Shown: positions 9,535 through 20,457 of the stretch, piece by piece | Layout: each line of letters starts with the position of its first letter | Numbering within the stretch: position 1 is the first letter of the stretch | From: Sorex araneus | Taxonomy: Eukaryota; Chordata; Mammalia; Eulipotyphla; Soricidae | DNA length: 64,000 nt | Direction: 5' to 3' | Assembly (NCBI RefSeq): GCF_027595985.1 | Contig: NC_073304.1 | Span: forward strand, 220,108,000 to 220,171,999 | The notes under the pieces: generated by a model | Databases searched by the model: none | Told to the model about the DNA's origin: nothing | What the model saw: only the letters and a program-made list of their open reading frames with translations | Position numbers and translations under genes: made by a program

Positions 9535-9650
9535 CCTTTGCCTGTTAAAACTCTGTGCCTCGTTATCTGTTCTGTGAAATAGTGATCTATTGTTTGCTCC
9601 AGTTATCTTTACAAGGTAAAGGTCAAATGAAATCCCGGATCCTTCAGTTA
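9535..9650 (+). repeat. MIR fragment
   Basis: Contains the MIR-like core text CTCTGTGCCTCGTTATCTGT followed by a TGAAATAGTGAT stretch. It is a diverged mammal-wide interspersed repeat. Confidence 0.5.
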
Positions 9651-9683
9651 AAAAAAAAAAAAAAAAAAAAAAAGCACTTTAAG

Positions 9684-9850
9684 GGTCCGGAGCGATAATA
9701 CAGTGGGTAGGACTTTTGCCTTGCTCGCTTCCACCCGGGTTCAATTCCTGCATCTCATGTGGTGGTTCTCCAACCACCACCAGGAGTAATTCCTGAGTGC
9801 AGAGCCCCGCTGAGCCCCTGAGCCCCGCTGGGTGTGCCTCCCCTAAAAAA
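9684..9850 (+). repeat. SOR SINE, diverged
   Basis: A plus-strand copy after an A24 run, with head GTCCGGAGCGATAATACAG. Confidence 0.8.
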
Positions 9851-10213
9851 AGGAGGACTTTTATTTCATTCTCTCTCTTTCTTCCCTTCAAGGTTGTTGA
9901 TAATTGTTACTGTTATGACTGCAGAGGGAGTACTACCCCTGGCTGCTGTACTCCATAGCTTCAGCTGGGGTGTAGGCAGGGGGGGTCTCACATCAGGTGC
10001 AATACTCAAACACTTACTACCTGCCTCTTTCACTGAGGTCTGCACGTCCTTCAAGGCGGTGCTCACACACATACTCCCCTGGGGCTGCACATCTTTTTAT
10101 TTTAGCTGTGATGCTTGTGGAGTGGTCCCCCTTTTTATGGTGCTTACACTCACCTGGCTACTGTGTGGCCAAAGACAGCTAATGGCAGTGGGGATCTCAG
10201 ATATCAATCAGAA

Positions 10214-10392
10214 CTGGGGCTGGAGCGATAGCATAGCAGGTAAGGCCTTTGCCTTGCATGCAGCCGACCTGGGTTCGATTCCCAGCATCCCATATGGTCC
10301 CCCAAGCACCGCCAGGAGTAACTCCTGAGTGCATGAGCCAGGAATAACCTCTGTACATCGCTGGGTGTGACCCAAAAAACAAAACAAAAAAA
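10214..10392 (+). repeat. SOR SINE
   Basis: A full-length plus-strand copy. AGATATCA..CAGAACT-like sequence recurs on both sides as a target duplication. Confidence 0.87.
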
Positions 10393-10489
10393 GATATCAG
10401 AACTGTCAGAAATGCTCCTAACACATGGGGGTACACAGAAATTTGCACTCATGACCACAAACTGGCCCCATAAGAAGCACTTTTACTCT

Positions 10490-10662
10490 TATTTTTTTTG
10501 GGGGGGGTCACACCCAGCAATGCACAGGGGTTACTCCTGGCTCTGCACTCAGGAGTTACCCCTGGCAGTGCTCAGGGGACCATATGGGATGCTGGGAATC
10601 GAACCCGGGTCGGCCACGTGCAAGGAAAACGCCCTACCCGCTGTGCTATTGCTCCAGCCCCT
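10490..10662 (-). repeat. SOR SINE, inverted
   Basis: A full-length minus-strand copy flanked by the duplication CTTTTACTCTTATTTT. Confidence 0.9.
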
Positions 10663-10689
10663 ACTTTTACTCTTATTTTAATTATATGA

Positions 10690-10815
10690 TCTTTACAAAG
10701 CTAGGGCCTCATATATACAAGATGAATATTCTATCACTGAGCCACACCCTCAGCCTCAAGAAGCACTATTAATTTATTATTGGGTTTTTGGTCACACCAG
10801 GTGATGCTCAGGGGC
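10690..10815 (-). repeat. SINE fragments, old
   Basis: Two short, decayed minus-strand pieces that retain parts of the head and of the tail GGTCACACCAGGTGATGC. Confidence 0.45.
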
Positions 10816-11087
10816 CACTTTCGAAAAAGAACTTTTAAAAGGGTGAAAGTTGTCATATAAATGCAGCACATTGATTTGATAGACTCCAGATAAAGCCGGA
10901 AGTTCTTTTAGGACTGTCACTTTGGATAGCTCTATGTGCCTCTTCTTTCTCCTCATCTTCCTCTCCCTGGACTTTCCACCAGAGGACGCAGCTCCCCCAA
11001 AACCCGTTTTGCTGAAGGAACGGTCCACTTTTTTCCTGCTAGTTCAAGCCCGCAGTGAAATCATCACAGCTCCAGACTAGGCTGTCC

Positions 11088-11118
11088 GTTGCCATGGAGA
11101 CAGAAAGCCATGATGTCA
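11088..11118. promoter_or_regulatory. RFX-like site plus CRE-like site upstream of RND2
   Basis: GTTGCCATGGAGAC at 11088-11101 is a one-sided RFX/X-box match. It is followed nine bases later by TGATGTCA (11111-11118), one base from a CRE. Assignment is by motif only. Confidence 0.35.
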
Positions 11119-11374
11119 CCATTTGATGCGTGTGTTGAGAGCCCAGTTCCCTCAAATCCTTAAGACCCCCTGCGGGGAACATATGAGTGGAGGAGTAAGA
11201 CAAACTCCAAAGGACTCTCTCCTTCCCCCACCGCCTGGCGCCCCCTCCTGTTCAGGAATAGATCAGCGGCCTCCTCGCGTGTCCGCACTGGCACACCGGC
11301 GTGCACGCGTGGAGCACGCAAGCCTGAGCCTCGCCCCATGCCACTTCCACCATACCCCGCCGAAGTTCGCCCGA

Positions 11375-11551
11375 GGGTCGGGGAGACAGTCCAGCCGGGA
11401 AGGCGTTTGCCTTGCACGCAGCCTACCCGGGTTCGATCCCCAGCATTCCCATATGGTCCCCCGGAACCGCCAGGTGTAATTCCTGAGTGCAGAGCCAGGT
11501 GTAAAGCCCTGAGCACCGCGAGTGTGGCCGGAAATTAAAAAAAAAAAAGAA
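11375..11551 (+). repeat. SOR SINE close to the RND2 promoter
   Basis: A full-length plus-strand copy in a GC-rich setting, with B box GGTTCGATCCC and an A tail at about 11537-11551. It sits about 100-200 bases upstream of the RND2 CpG island. Confidence 0.85.
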
Positions 11552-11639
11552 AAAGGCGCCCGAACTGCACGGTATCCCATCCCACGGAGTCAAATCCGTC
11601 ACGTAAGCCGGCCTGGGTCAGCCCCCAGGCCAGCAGAAG

Positions 11640-11931
11640 CCCCTTAGGTCACCCGGCACGCCAGTCCCCAAGTCCCGCGCCGCGGTTTTCCCCGGCTCCG
11701 CCCAAGTCCTCTGGCTCCGCCCAGCCAGCTGCGCGGGCGGGAGGCGTGGTCGGGGCGTGGCCTCGGGCCTGGGGGCGGGGCCAAGGGGGCCGCGGCCCCG
11801 GGCGGGGGCTCGGCGCGGGCCCGCGAGATGCCGGTGTCGGCGGCCCGAGCGGCTGCAGCTGCAGCGGCGGGGGAGGAGGCAACCGGGCCCGGGAGGGGGG
11901 CTGCGCCGGGGGCCGGCGCGTAGCCGGGACT
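11640..11931 (+). promoter_or_regulatory. RND2: RND2 promoter and 5' UTR (CpG island)
   Basis: A CpG-dense, TATA-less region with several GC boxes (e.g. GGGCGGGGCC near 11773) leading into the RND2 start codon. The 5' UTR is within this block; the start site is not resolvable by eye. Confidence 0.65.
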
Positions 11932-12033
11932 ATGGAGGGGCAGAGCGGCCGCTGCAAGATCGTGGTGGTAGGGGACGCGGAGTGCGGCAAGACAGCGCTG
12001 CTGCAGGTGTTCGCCAAGGACGCCTACCCGGGG
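11932..12033 (+). CDS. RND2: RND2 coding exon 1
   Basis: 34 codons, [20 protein letters not shown] through AYPG. It holds the P-loop and ends in GGG before a GTGAGG donor. The ATG gives the family N-terminus exactly. Confidence 0.97.
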
Positions 12034-14902
12034 GTGAGGGACCAGCGTCTGGGGAAACGCGCGCTGAGGCCACGGGAGCGGGAGAAGGGGGTCCGGGGAG
12101 CAGACAGATGTGGGTGCGGAGGAAAGCGGGGACCGGAGAGAGGGGTTCGGGGCGGGGCGCTGGGGGATCGGGAAGGACTGCAGAGATTGGGGTGGGAGGG
12201 TTTAGGGAGCAGGCTGAGATGAATGGGGTTTGGGAGAGCCAGAAGATCCCAGAGGGGGCGCTGAGGGAGAGCATCGGGGGTCCTGAATCCCCGGAGAGAC
12301 GAAGAAGGGGCAGAAGAGGCCGGGAGGGGGTCTCGGAGCCCAGCAGAGATTCTGCGGAGCCAGAGGCTCCCGGACCTCGCCTGTGCCCAACATCAGACCA
12401 ACTTGTACCCGGGGGCAGGGCTGGACCGGGTGTGGGGGTGAGGGTGTGTGTCGGGGTGAAGCCTGGGCGATCTCACCTGAACCCCTCCGTGTCTGCAGAA
12501 TTATGTCCCCACCGTGTTTGAGAACTACACCGCGAGCTTTGAGATCGACAAGCGCCGCATTGAGCTCAACATGTGGGACACTTCAGGTAGCCAAGTCCCT
12601 CGGGGTCACCCTGACTTGCAAGACCCTTCCCCCCCACTCTGTGACTCCTTCCTTGCCAAGACCCTTAGGGTCCAGTGCACTCAGCCTGTCCATCCATTTC
12701 TAAATGGCAGAAAGATCAATGTTCTGCTTAAAACCAGGGAAACTGAGGCAGAGTTGCTGAAGGACAAAGCCCAGTGAGGTTCCCCTGAACTGGTTCTGCC
12801 TCGGGGGAAAGTTGGGAAGGATGGCTTTGATTTCTGAGGGGGGGAGAGAGAACTGGGGGGAAGCTGAGCTCCCGTCCACTGAGGGTGCTTGCAAGAAGCC
12901 CCTTGTCCCCAGCATCCCCCCAAGGGAGGAGGGTTTTAATTCTTCATGCATGGTGGGGGGCTTCAGATGTCAAAGCCCAGGAAGCACACGCCAAATTTTG
13001 AGAATGTTGAGGGATTTCCTGAGTTTCTCAAAGACTCAGAAAAAAATCGGTGCTGGAGTGATAGCACAGTGGCTAGGGCATTTGCCTTGCACGCGGCCAA
13101 ACCAGGTTCAATTCCCAGCATCCTATATGATCCCTCAAGCACCACCAGGAGTAGTTCCTGAGTGCAAAGCCAGGAGTAACCCCTGAGCATCGCAGGTGTG
13201 ACCCAAAAAGAAAAAACTAAGGATGGCTTTTAGAAAAATGCAGAAGGAAGTGGGGAACTATTTGCTACCTTTTCCCTCTCCTCAGCTCTGTCCCCTGAAG
13301 AAACACACTCCCCCTCTGTGGGCGTTAATAACTGCTCTCCGCCACTCTCTGCCCCTGCAGCCTTGCCCAGGATTGCTGGGGCCTCCCATTCCCTTCCAGA
13401 CTCCCCATCTACCTCGGACCCTCGCCCACCACCCCCCTCCCTGTCTTCTTTCAGGTTCCTCTTACTATGATAATGTCCGGCCTCTGGCCTATCCTGACTC
13501 GGACGCTGTGCTCATCTGCTTTGACATCAGCCGACCAGAAACCCTGGACAGTGTCCTCAAGAAGGTGGGAGCCTGGGGGAGTAGGATAGTTCGAATGAGG
13601 GTGACCGGAAGCCATGGTTCTGACTCAGCATCACAGGAGGCTGGGGCCTGGCCACCAGCTAGAGAGTGGGGGGCTTTCACCCTTGCCCAACCCACTCTCG
13701 CCTCCTCCTTTCTAGGGAGGCACCTGGGGAGAGAGAGGGGTTGGCAGGAGAGGCACTCAAGAGATCACCTCTCAGCTGTCCCTATCTCCTTGGGCCCAGA
13801 AGAAGGAGATGAGAATATTGCTCCCGGAGCTCTGGAAAGCCCCATTTCCATGAGAAAAGCTCATGTGAATGGACAGAAGTCAGCTAAGGTCGCCCCAGTT
13901 CCCGGACTGGGGGAGGGGAGCGCAGCCACAGCTGGTCTGTTCCCAGGAACTAATTTGGGAAAGTGGGTAGGAATGGGAAGGTTCCAGTCTGGATGACCCT
14001 TCCTAGCCCCTGAGGTAGGAACGGGGGGCACCCAGGGGCCTGCTCTCTGTTCATACGGTGTATGCAGGGTCCCGAGTTCCAGCCCCAGCACTGCTGGGAT
14101 CAACCCCTGAGCACTGCTGAGTGTGCCTCCCCCCGGAGAGAAACAGGGCACCCCACCCTACAGCCTCACCCCTGCCCTTTCTTCCCCCTTCTCCTGTCCC
14201 CCATCCTGCTTTCAGTCCCTGCCCAGCGTCCCCACCTCCTTTCTCACACCGGGTGCAGTTTTCCGCATGCGGTGAGGAAGGGTGTCCGGGCAATGAGGCA
14301 GGGGCTCCCCTCCCCCTTCACAACCATGTTTTCTTCCCCCAAATAGTGGCAAGGAGAGACTCAGGAGTTCTGCCCCAATGCCAAGGTTGTGCTGGTGGGC
14401 TGCAAACTGGACATGCGGACTGATCTGGCTACACTGAGGGAACTGTCCAAGCAGAGGCTCATCCCCGTTACACACGAGCAGGTGGGGAGCCTCGACCTCT
14501 GCCCTCTCCCAGCCTGGCCCTTGGCCCCTCTCAGTGTGTGATTGGAAAAGCCTCTACTTGGCTCACCCTTTGCCCTGGCCCCTGCCCTCTGACCTGAGGC
14601 CCAGGCCCGCGGAGGCCCAGCACTTCCTCCCTGCCTTTCCTCCCCAGGGCACCGTGCTGGCCAAGCAGGTGGGGGCCGTGTCCTACGTGGAGTGCTCCTC
14701 GAGGTCCTCGGAGCGCAGCGTCAGGGATGTCTTCCATGTGGCCACAGTGGCCTCCTTGGGCCGTGGCCACCGGCAGCTGCGTCGTACCGACTCGCGCCGG
14801 GGACTGCAGCGATCAGCCCAGCTGGCAGGTCGGCCAGACCGGGGCCCCGGGACCGAGGGCGAGATACACAAGGATCGAGCCAAGAGCTGCAACCTCATGT
14901 GA
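11932..14902 (+). CDS. RND2: RND2, atypical Rho-family GTPase (5 exons, complete)
   Basis: Join: 11932-12033, 12499-12586, 13455-13564, 14347-14481, 14648-14902. This totals 690 nt, 229 codons plus TGA, all introns GT-AG and in phase; human is 227 aa. Motifs: P-loop GDAECGKT (residues 14-21); switch I around [10 protein letters not shown]; switch II WDTSGSSYY (60-68); base-recognition CKLD (119-122); CSS (161-163); and C-terminal CAAX box CNLM (226-229), a farnesylation type. As in the family, Ala stands at the Ras Gly12 position, and Ser-Gly-Ser replaces the catalytic Ala-Gly-Gln. The protein is therefore expected to stay GTP-bound. Family knowledge: it acts on endosomes and the actin cytoskeleton in neurons and is a Neurogenin2 target in migrating cortical neurons. 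The extra residues versus human are near [11 protein letters not shown] in the C-terminal tail. Confidence 0.97.
12034..12498 (+). other. RND2: RND2 intron 1
   Basis: GC-rich and purine-biased, with no repeat seen. The 254-codon frame running through the exon 1 region in another phase is a composition artefact. Confidence 0.8.
12499..12586 (+). CDS. RND2: RND2 coding exon 2
   Basis: 88 nt, [20 protein letters not shown] through WDTS plus one base. Acceptor TCTGCAG and donor GTAGCC. Contains switch I and the start of switch II. Confidence 0.96.
12587..13454 (+). other. RND2: RND2 intron 2
   Basis: Contains a full-length plus-strand SINE at 13048-13216 and otherwise unremarkable sequence ending in a long polypyrimidine tract. 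Confidence 0.8.
13048..13216 (+). repeat. SOR SINE in RND2 intron 2
   Basis: A sense-orientation copy with head GTGCTGGAGTGATAGCACAG and B box GGTTCAATTCC, ending GACCCAAAAAG. Confidence 0.88.
13455..13564 (+). CDS. RND2: RND2 coding exon 3
   Basis: 110 nt, completing Gly64 then [20 protein letters not shown] through DSVLKK. Acceptor TTTCAG and donor GTGGGA. Confidence 0.96.
13565..14346 (+). other. RND2: RND2 intron 3
   Basis: Holds only a short plus-strand SINE remnant at about 14064-14140; the rest is unannotated single-copy-looking sequence. Confidence 0.7.
14347..14481 (+). CDS. RND2: RND2 coding exon 4
   Basis: 45 codons, [20 protein letters not shown] through VTHEQ. Acceptor AAATAG and donor GTGGGG. 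It carries the CKLD guanine-recognition motif. Confidence 0.96.
14648..14902 (+). CDS. RND2: RND2 coding exon 5 and stop
   Basis: 85 codons including [23 protein letters not shown] through the basic tail to KSCNLM. Acceptor CCCCAG. It contains the polybasic/CAAX membrane-targeting end. Confidence 0.97.
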   Translation, partial: GTVLAKQVGAVSYVECSSRSSERSVRDVFHVATVASLGRGHRQLRRTDSRRGLQRSAQLAGRPDRGPGTEGEIHKDRAKSCNLM

Positions 14903-15405
14903 GGGACCAGGGTGGGGCCACGTGAGAGGCAGGTGAGGAAGGGCCGGTGACCTCCTGACTCTGCGGGGACTTCCGGGTGCACACAGGAACTGGAGGCAAA
15001 GCGGGGGTCACCCTGGCCCACAGCCTCACCCCTCTACTCTGCACGGGAAGTGAGGTGAGCTGGCAGGCCAGGCCTGGATCTCGGCCAAGAATGGGGCAGG
15101 GGGTTTCGGATGCTGCCAGCAAACAGTCACCTTGGCTGAGTCTCCATCCCCATGCCCTGCCCCCAGTCTCCTGTGCCTGGCTTCTGGCCTGCCAAGGAAA
15201 GTGCCCCGCTCTCACCCGCCCTCTGCCTCTCACTCCTCCCGATGAGCTTCTCGCTCATCCTAACCACCAGGCATCTGCACTAAATGACAAAGCAAGTTGA
15301 GAAGCCCCTTCCACCCTTGCCTTGCAGTCCTTGCTCCTGTCCTCCCTCTCTTCCCCCCCCCCCACAGTCTCCCCAATAAAACCTTTGTCCATGGAAAACA
15401 GCTAT
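14903..15405 (+). other. RND2: RND2 3' UTR
   Basis: Runs from the TGA to shortly past the poly(A) signal. It is C-rich and repeat-free, with a C run just before the signal. Confidence 0.8.
15375..15380 (+). terminator. RND2: RND2 poly(A) signal AATAAA
   Basis: A canonical hexamer 473 bases after the stop, followed by a GT-rich stretch at about 15405-15422. This fits cleavage near 15395-15405. Confidence 0.85.
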
Positions 15406-15493
15406 GGCTTTAGTTTTGTTGCTTTCTGAGCAATCCATCCCTCTCTGGGACCAGGAGCGTACATTAGACCTCAGGAGAGACCTGCTTCTCTCT

Positions 15494-15676
15494 TTTTTTT
15501 TTTTTTTTTTTGCTTTTTGGGTAACACCTGGTGATGCACAGGGGTTATTCCTGGCTCTGCACTCAGGAATCACCCCTGGCAGTGCTCGGGGGACCATATG
15601 GGATGCTGGGAATTGAACCTGGGTTGGCCGAGTGCAAGGCAAAGGTCCTACCCGCTGTGCTATTGCTCCAGCCCAG
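15494..15676 (-). repeat. SOR SINE, inverted
   Basis: A full-length copy just past the RND2 cleavage region. GACCTGCTTCTC recurs on both sides as its target duplication. Confidence 0.9.
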
Positions 15677-15734
15677 GGACCTGCTTCTCGGTGCCCACAG
15701 AACAGAGGAGAGAGCCAAGGGGAGGAGCAGTCGT

Positions 15735-16575
15735 ATTTCTTTGGCTTTCAGTTACACCTGGTGATGCTCTGGGTCCATGCCCGTGGTGCCTGGGATACCA
15801 TGTGTGCTGGGAATTGGACTCAGGCCTTCTAAAGGCAAAGCGCGTGCTCCAGCTCTTTGAGTCGTAACTTCGGCCGCGGCCCTAACATGTTAGGCTTCAG
15901 AGGTGGGGAGGGAAGGAGATAACCTGGGGAAGAGTCATTTCATCTAAGGAGCCAGAGGAGCCCACAAAGGCCATTAATTAATGGACTGGTTTGGGGGCCA
16001 TGACTGATGATGCTTGGGGCCACTCCCAGCCAGAAGTTGGGGGTCACTCTCTTGGTACTTGGGAGACCATGTGGTGTCAAGGGATCAACTCCGGGCCCCC
16101 TGTCTGCAAAGCAATGTGCATCAGCCCTTTGAGCTATCTCTTGGCTGCAGGAGGGGGTTTTATGGCCTGGTTGTATTTTGGGGGGGTTACACCTGGTGGT
16201 GCTCAAGGAACCATCTGCAATGCTGGGTATTAAATTGGGATTAGCCATATTCAAGACATTAGCCCTGTGCTATCTCCAGGCCCCAACAGTTAGGGGGTTT
16301 CGTTTTATGTATGGGAGGCATTTCTGGTGATGCTCAGGGATGACTCCGGAAAGACCAATGATTTGAATCAGACTGGCCACATGCAAGGCAAGCAAGAACT
16401 TTACCTCCCTGTATTCTGTTCTGCTCCATTGAGGGGGAAGAGGTATTTTATTTATTTAGTTTTGGTTTGGGGGCCACAGTGAGCAATGCTCAGGGTGCTG
16501 GGGGACCATATGGGTTTCTGGGGATTGAACCGCAGTTGGGCTGTGTGCAAGGTGAACTATCTCTCCCCCTCCCCG
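15735..16575 (-). repeat. Cluster of old inverted SINE remnants
   Basis: Five decayed minus-strand pieces at about 15735-15875, 15985-16150, 16165-16285, 16305-16400 and 16450-16575. Each keeps fragments of the GGCCAC/GGTGATGCTC tail side. Confidence 0.5.
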
Positions 16576-17280
16576 CTGAGGGGCTTTGAACTGAGGTGTT
16601 AATTCATTGCCCAGTAGTGGGGGCCCTGCTAGAGTGGGAGAGGTCTGCTGAAGTGGTCCGGGCTGCTTGTCCACCCCCTATGCCCCCCTGCTAGGAATCT
16701 GCGGAGCCTTGGTGTGCAAGAACCTCCCAGCCACCAACACATGGAGGCAGGGGTGCTGGCTGGATGTTCAGATGGAAGCAGGGGCTTTTACCGTCCTAAG
16801 CTACACTGCTGGGGGCTGCTGGCATGAGCGTCAGCTGAGTATTCAGGGTCTCACCACCTTCCCTGAGCACGGAGCAGGCAAGCTGGTGGCGAGGCGCGCC
16901 CGGGCACTTGTTGTGCGGAGAGACAGTGCAGCTCTGTTTGCCCCGAGTCAGCTTTCACGGTGTCCTGTATTCTCTCCCGGGCTCGCAGCCCACTGGCCTC
17001 TTTTTGGTGACATTGTCCCCCAGGAACTATCCCTATCCTGCCCCTCCCCCACCCGCCAGCCAGTGGAGAGGAGACTGACCTTACCCTCCTGTCTACTGGG
17101 TCCCCCACCCCTGGGCTTGCCCCCTCTGATAAGTCACAGCCCATCCCTGTCGTTCGTTCACTCAAGGAAACACATACGGAGCACCAGCTGTGTGCTGCCC
17201 TGCCTTGAGATTCTGGAAATCTCTGTGCTCTGGAGGCCAGCCCAAGGGCCTAGAGAGATACCCCAGGTGTGAAGGTGTCT
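16576..17280. other. Unannotated intergenic block
   Basis: Single-copy-looking sequence. The 201-codon plus frame (16667-17272) has no recognisable domain or codon pattern, and I do not call it a gene. Confidence 0.5.
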
Positions 17281-17450
17281 TGACTTTTTTCTTTTCTTTT
17301 TTTTGGGGGGGCACCAATCCCACTGATCTCAGAGCTGACCCCTGGGTCTGCACTCAGGGATCCTCCTGGCAGGCTCAAGGGACCATATGGGATGGCGTCA
17401 ATTGACCCCGTGCAAGGCAAGAACCTTCCTGCTGTAATGTCATTCTGCCC
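17281..17450 (-). repeat. Old SOR SINE, inverted
   Basis: A diverged minus-strand copy. The GGGACCATATGGGATG core is still clear. Confidence 0.65.
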
Positions 17451-18995
17451 CGGAGAGTGTCTTGACTTGGGAGCCAGTCATCTGGGCTGCCTCCTGAGGA
17501 CAAAGAGGCCCAGGATAGGTCCCGAGGGTGGAGGTATACCCCCACTCCTGCCCCTGAGGGGCACGGATGGGGCATGGCTGCCTCACCAGGAGGTGCAGAT
17601 GAGTCGGGAGGGCCCCCACGGGAACCAGAATTTCATCCTCCTGAGAATCTGAGGGGCCACCCCGGGGAGCTCGAGCAGAGCAGAAAGTGACCAGATTCGG
17701 TTTCCAGAGAGACAGTTATCACCATCTGAGGTCACAGAACTCAGACCTTCGTTCGGCTTTGAGATGCATCACTTGAAACAGTCTATTCTGACCCTGAACC
17801 AGGACCCAGTCCGGAGAGGGAACCCTCCCACCCCCCACACACTTACCTCATCAGGCTCCAGCTCCCACCCTCTCCCTCAGGGCCCTGGTCTGGGCCTCTG
17901 CCAATCTGTACCGGAATTTGGGGTCAGCGCCAAGGGCACCCTCTCTCCCGGTGACGGCTGCCTCCCAAATCGCCTGTAAGGATCCTGGGTCCCGGGAACA
18001 GGGTGCTGGGGCTCCCAGGCCCAGGGGGCAGCTCTGGGTCTAGTCCCAGAGGATTGACTCTGCGCCCCCTGCAGGGACCAGTCATACCTTCCATTTGGGC
18101 ATTGAGGCCTTGTGACTTGTCTCCCGCTTTGCACTTTGGTGCCTACAGTTGCCTGGAGCCACCCAAGTGCAGAGCAGACAGACCCTCCCTCTCCCACCCT
18201 CTCCGGCAAGCTCAGGGAATGCGCAAACATTTCAGTATCTGCCTAAAGCAAACATAATTAGGAAGATAAATCAGCTGGAAGAGCCCCCAAAGTTTAATAC
18301 ATTTTCCAGGACCTTCAGGAACAAATTTTGGTCCACTCTGAGGTATGAAGTGCCAGGCAGTTTATTTCTGGGGAGAGGGCGGAGGAGCCCCATGAAGTCC
18401 TGGAGGAGGGAATGGTGTGACTCCCCCAGCCCAAAGGCCCCTGCAGGCTGGAGGAGGGGGAGCGGACTTTACCCCCACCAGCACCCCGAATGTAGGAGTC
18501 AAACCCACTTTCTCCTCTGCAGCTGTTTCCCCACAAATTAGACACTGTGTGGGAAACAATGAAACCTCCTTAATCATTTAATGAAATAAACAACTAATCA
18601 CGCTGTGAGGCTTCCTGTTTCTTAACCTCCGCAATCAGCCCGCCCTAGAGGGACCGTTGGCTTGGGAGGGGGGTACCCCCCACGCTAGCTCTGTTGAAGC
18701 CAGGGGGGTTATTCCCTTGGGACTCAGGCAGTCAACCAGGTCCTGAGCCCGAGGTCTCAGCTCTGTCGCCTCCTCCCTGGGGAGCCTTTGGGGAGCCCCT
18801 GCATTCCTCTGAACCTGTGTCCACGCTGCAGACAGGGTTGAGTGAGTCTGGCTCCCTTGTTGGTGAGTCAGGAGAGAGAAGAAAAGCTGTCGGGCCCTTT
18901 GAAAGCCACCGAGACTCATCAAAACCTTCTGTTTTACAAGGTGCTTCTGAGACGGCCTGAGGGAATCAGGAAAGATTTTTCCTTTCTTATTCTTT
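17451..18995. other. Repeat-free intergenic block
   Basis: No SINE over 1.5 kb, unusual for this window. AT-rich subsegments at 18240-18330 and 18535-18640, the latter with clustered TAAT/ATTA cores, look like possible conserved non-coding DNA. Conservation itself cannot be seen here. Confidence 0.4.
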
Positions 18996-19176
18996 AAAAA
19001 TATTTTTTGGGGGGTGGGGTGGGGAGAGGGGTTACACCGGTGTCCCGGGCTTATCCTTGGTTCTGTGCTCAGGGATTACTCCTGGCAGGTGTGGGGGACC
19101 ATTTGGCGCACTGGGAACTGAACCCAGGTGAGCTGTCCTCAAGACAAGCCCCCTACCCACTGTACTATCTAGCCTG
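18996..19176 (-). repeat. Old SOR SINE, inverted
   Basis: A minus-strand copy, diverged at the tRNA-like end. Confidence 0.65.
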
Positions 19177-19294
19177 GTCAGGAAAGGGTTTTCAAAGAGG
19201 CCATTAAGACTGCAGGAAGAGCAAAAGACAAAAAAGGGGGAGACCAGGATGCAGCTCAGAGGCAGAGGCAGGGTGCAAGCCTTGCATGTTTGTT

Positions 19295-19462
19295 TGTTTG
19301 TTTTTTTTTTTACCTGGCTATACACAGGGGTTACTCCTGGCTCTGCACTCAGGAATTACTCCTGATGGTGCTCAGGGAACCATATGGGATGCTGGGAATC
19401 GAACCCGGGTTGGCCTTGTGCAAGGCAAATGCCCTACCTGCCATGCTATCGCTCCAGCCCCA
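19295..19462 (-). repeat. SOR SINE, inverted
   Basis: A minus-strand copy with target duplication AGCCTTGCATGTTTG on both sides. Confidence 0.9.
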
Positions 19463-19686
19463 GCCTTGCATGTTTGAGGCCTGTTGGGGCCCTCCTTGAC
19501 TGCTCCCCTCCCCAGCTTTGCTGCCTATAGCCCCATAAACAACAACAACAACAATAAAAAGGTTAGCCAGGGGGGACTCCTGGGTCCTGTCCCACAGAGC
19601 CTAAAGGCTAGATTGCTTTAGTGACTTTCACAGACACTGAGGTCCTTTTTTTTTTTTTTTTTTACACTGTGGTTCTTTGGTCTCTC

Positions 19687-19857
19687 TCTTTTTTTTTTTC
19701 TTCTTTTTGATTTTGGGCCACACCCAGCAATACTCAGGGGTTACTCCTGGCTCTGCACTTAGGAATCACTCCTGGCAGACTAGGGGACCATATGGGATAC
19801 CATATTGGCCGTGTGCAAGGCAAGCACTCTCCCCGCTGTACTATTGCTCCAGCCCCT
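19687..19857 (-). repeat. SOR SINE, inverted
   Basis: A minus-strand copy with a small internal deletion before the B box. Confidence 0.85.
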
Positions 19858-20107
19858 GGTCTCCACATTTCCCTCCCAGGTTTTTTCTGGGTGAGAAGCC
19901 CATGTTGCAATAGTGACGCCACCCCCACCCCTCACCAAAACACACCCACACTGGCGGACTGGTTCTGCAGGCTGAGGGAGGTGGGAGCAAGGGTCATGGC
20001 CCCAGGCTTCCTGGTGGCTCTCTCGCCTTCCTTCACCCTCTTCCCCAAGAAAGGGATTCAGCTCTTCATCATACTGTGCTCCTGCCAACAAGACCTTTCT
20101 TCTTTCT

Positions 20108-20437
20108 TTTTTTATAGTGGGGGGGGCACACCTAGAAGCAATCAGGGGTAATTCCTGGCTCTGCACACAGGAATATACTCCTGACAGTGCTCAGGGGACC
20201 ATATGGGATGTGAGGATCGGCCACATGCAAGGCAGTGCTACTCACTACTCGATTTAGTCCTCTTTTTTTTTTTCTTTTTGGGTCACACCTGGCGATGCAC
20301 AGGGGTTATTCCTGGCTCTGCACTCAGGAATTACTCCTGGCGGTGCTCAGGGGACCATATGGGATGCTGGGAATCGAACCCGGGTTGGCCGCATGCAAGG
20401 CAAACATCCTACTGGCTGTGCTATTACTCCAGCCCCT
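20108..20437 (-). repeat. Two inverted SOR SINEs
   Basis: An older copy at 20108-20258 and a young full-length copy at 20262-20437. The younger inserted at the head end of the older, with TAGTCTTC/TAGTCCTC-type flanks. Confidence 0.8.
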
Positions 20438-20457
20438 AGTCTTCTTTTTTTGTTTGT

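Larger units (their letters stand above)
9060..11640. other. VAT1-RND2 divergent intergenic interval
   Basis: About 2.6 kb between the two CpG islands. It holds SINEs (listed separately), a MIR-like fragment at 9535-9650 with a poly(A) run at 9650-9673, and a repeat-free block at 10820-11370 upstream of RND2. No coding exon is recognised. Confidence 0.75.

Noticed and set aside
11757-12521. 254-codon plus-strand frame across RND2 exon 1
   Set aside because: It is in a different phase from the RND2 coding frame and its length follows from high GC lacking stops. RND2 itself explains the region.
13223-13996. 257-codon plus-strand frame over RND2 exon 3
   Set aside because: It reads the true exon 3 in frame but continues through both neighbouring introns. 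Only 13455-13564 is coding.
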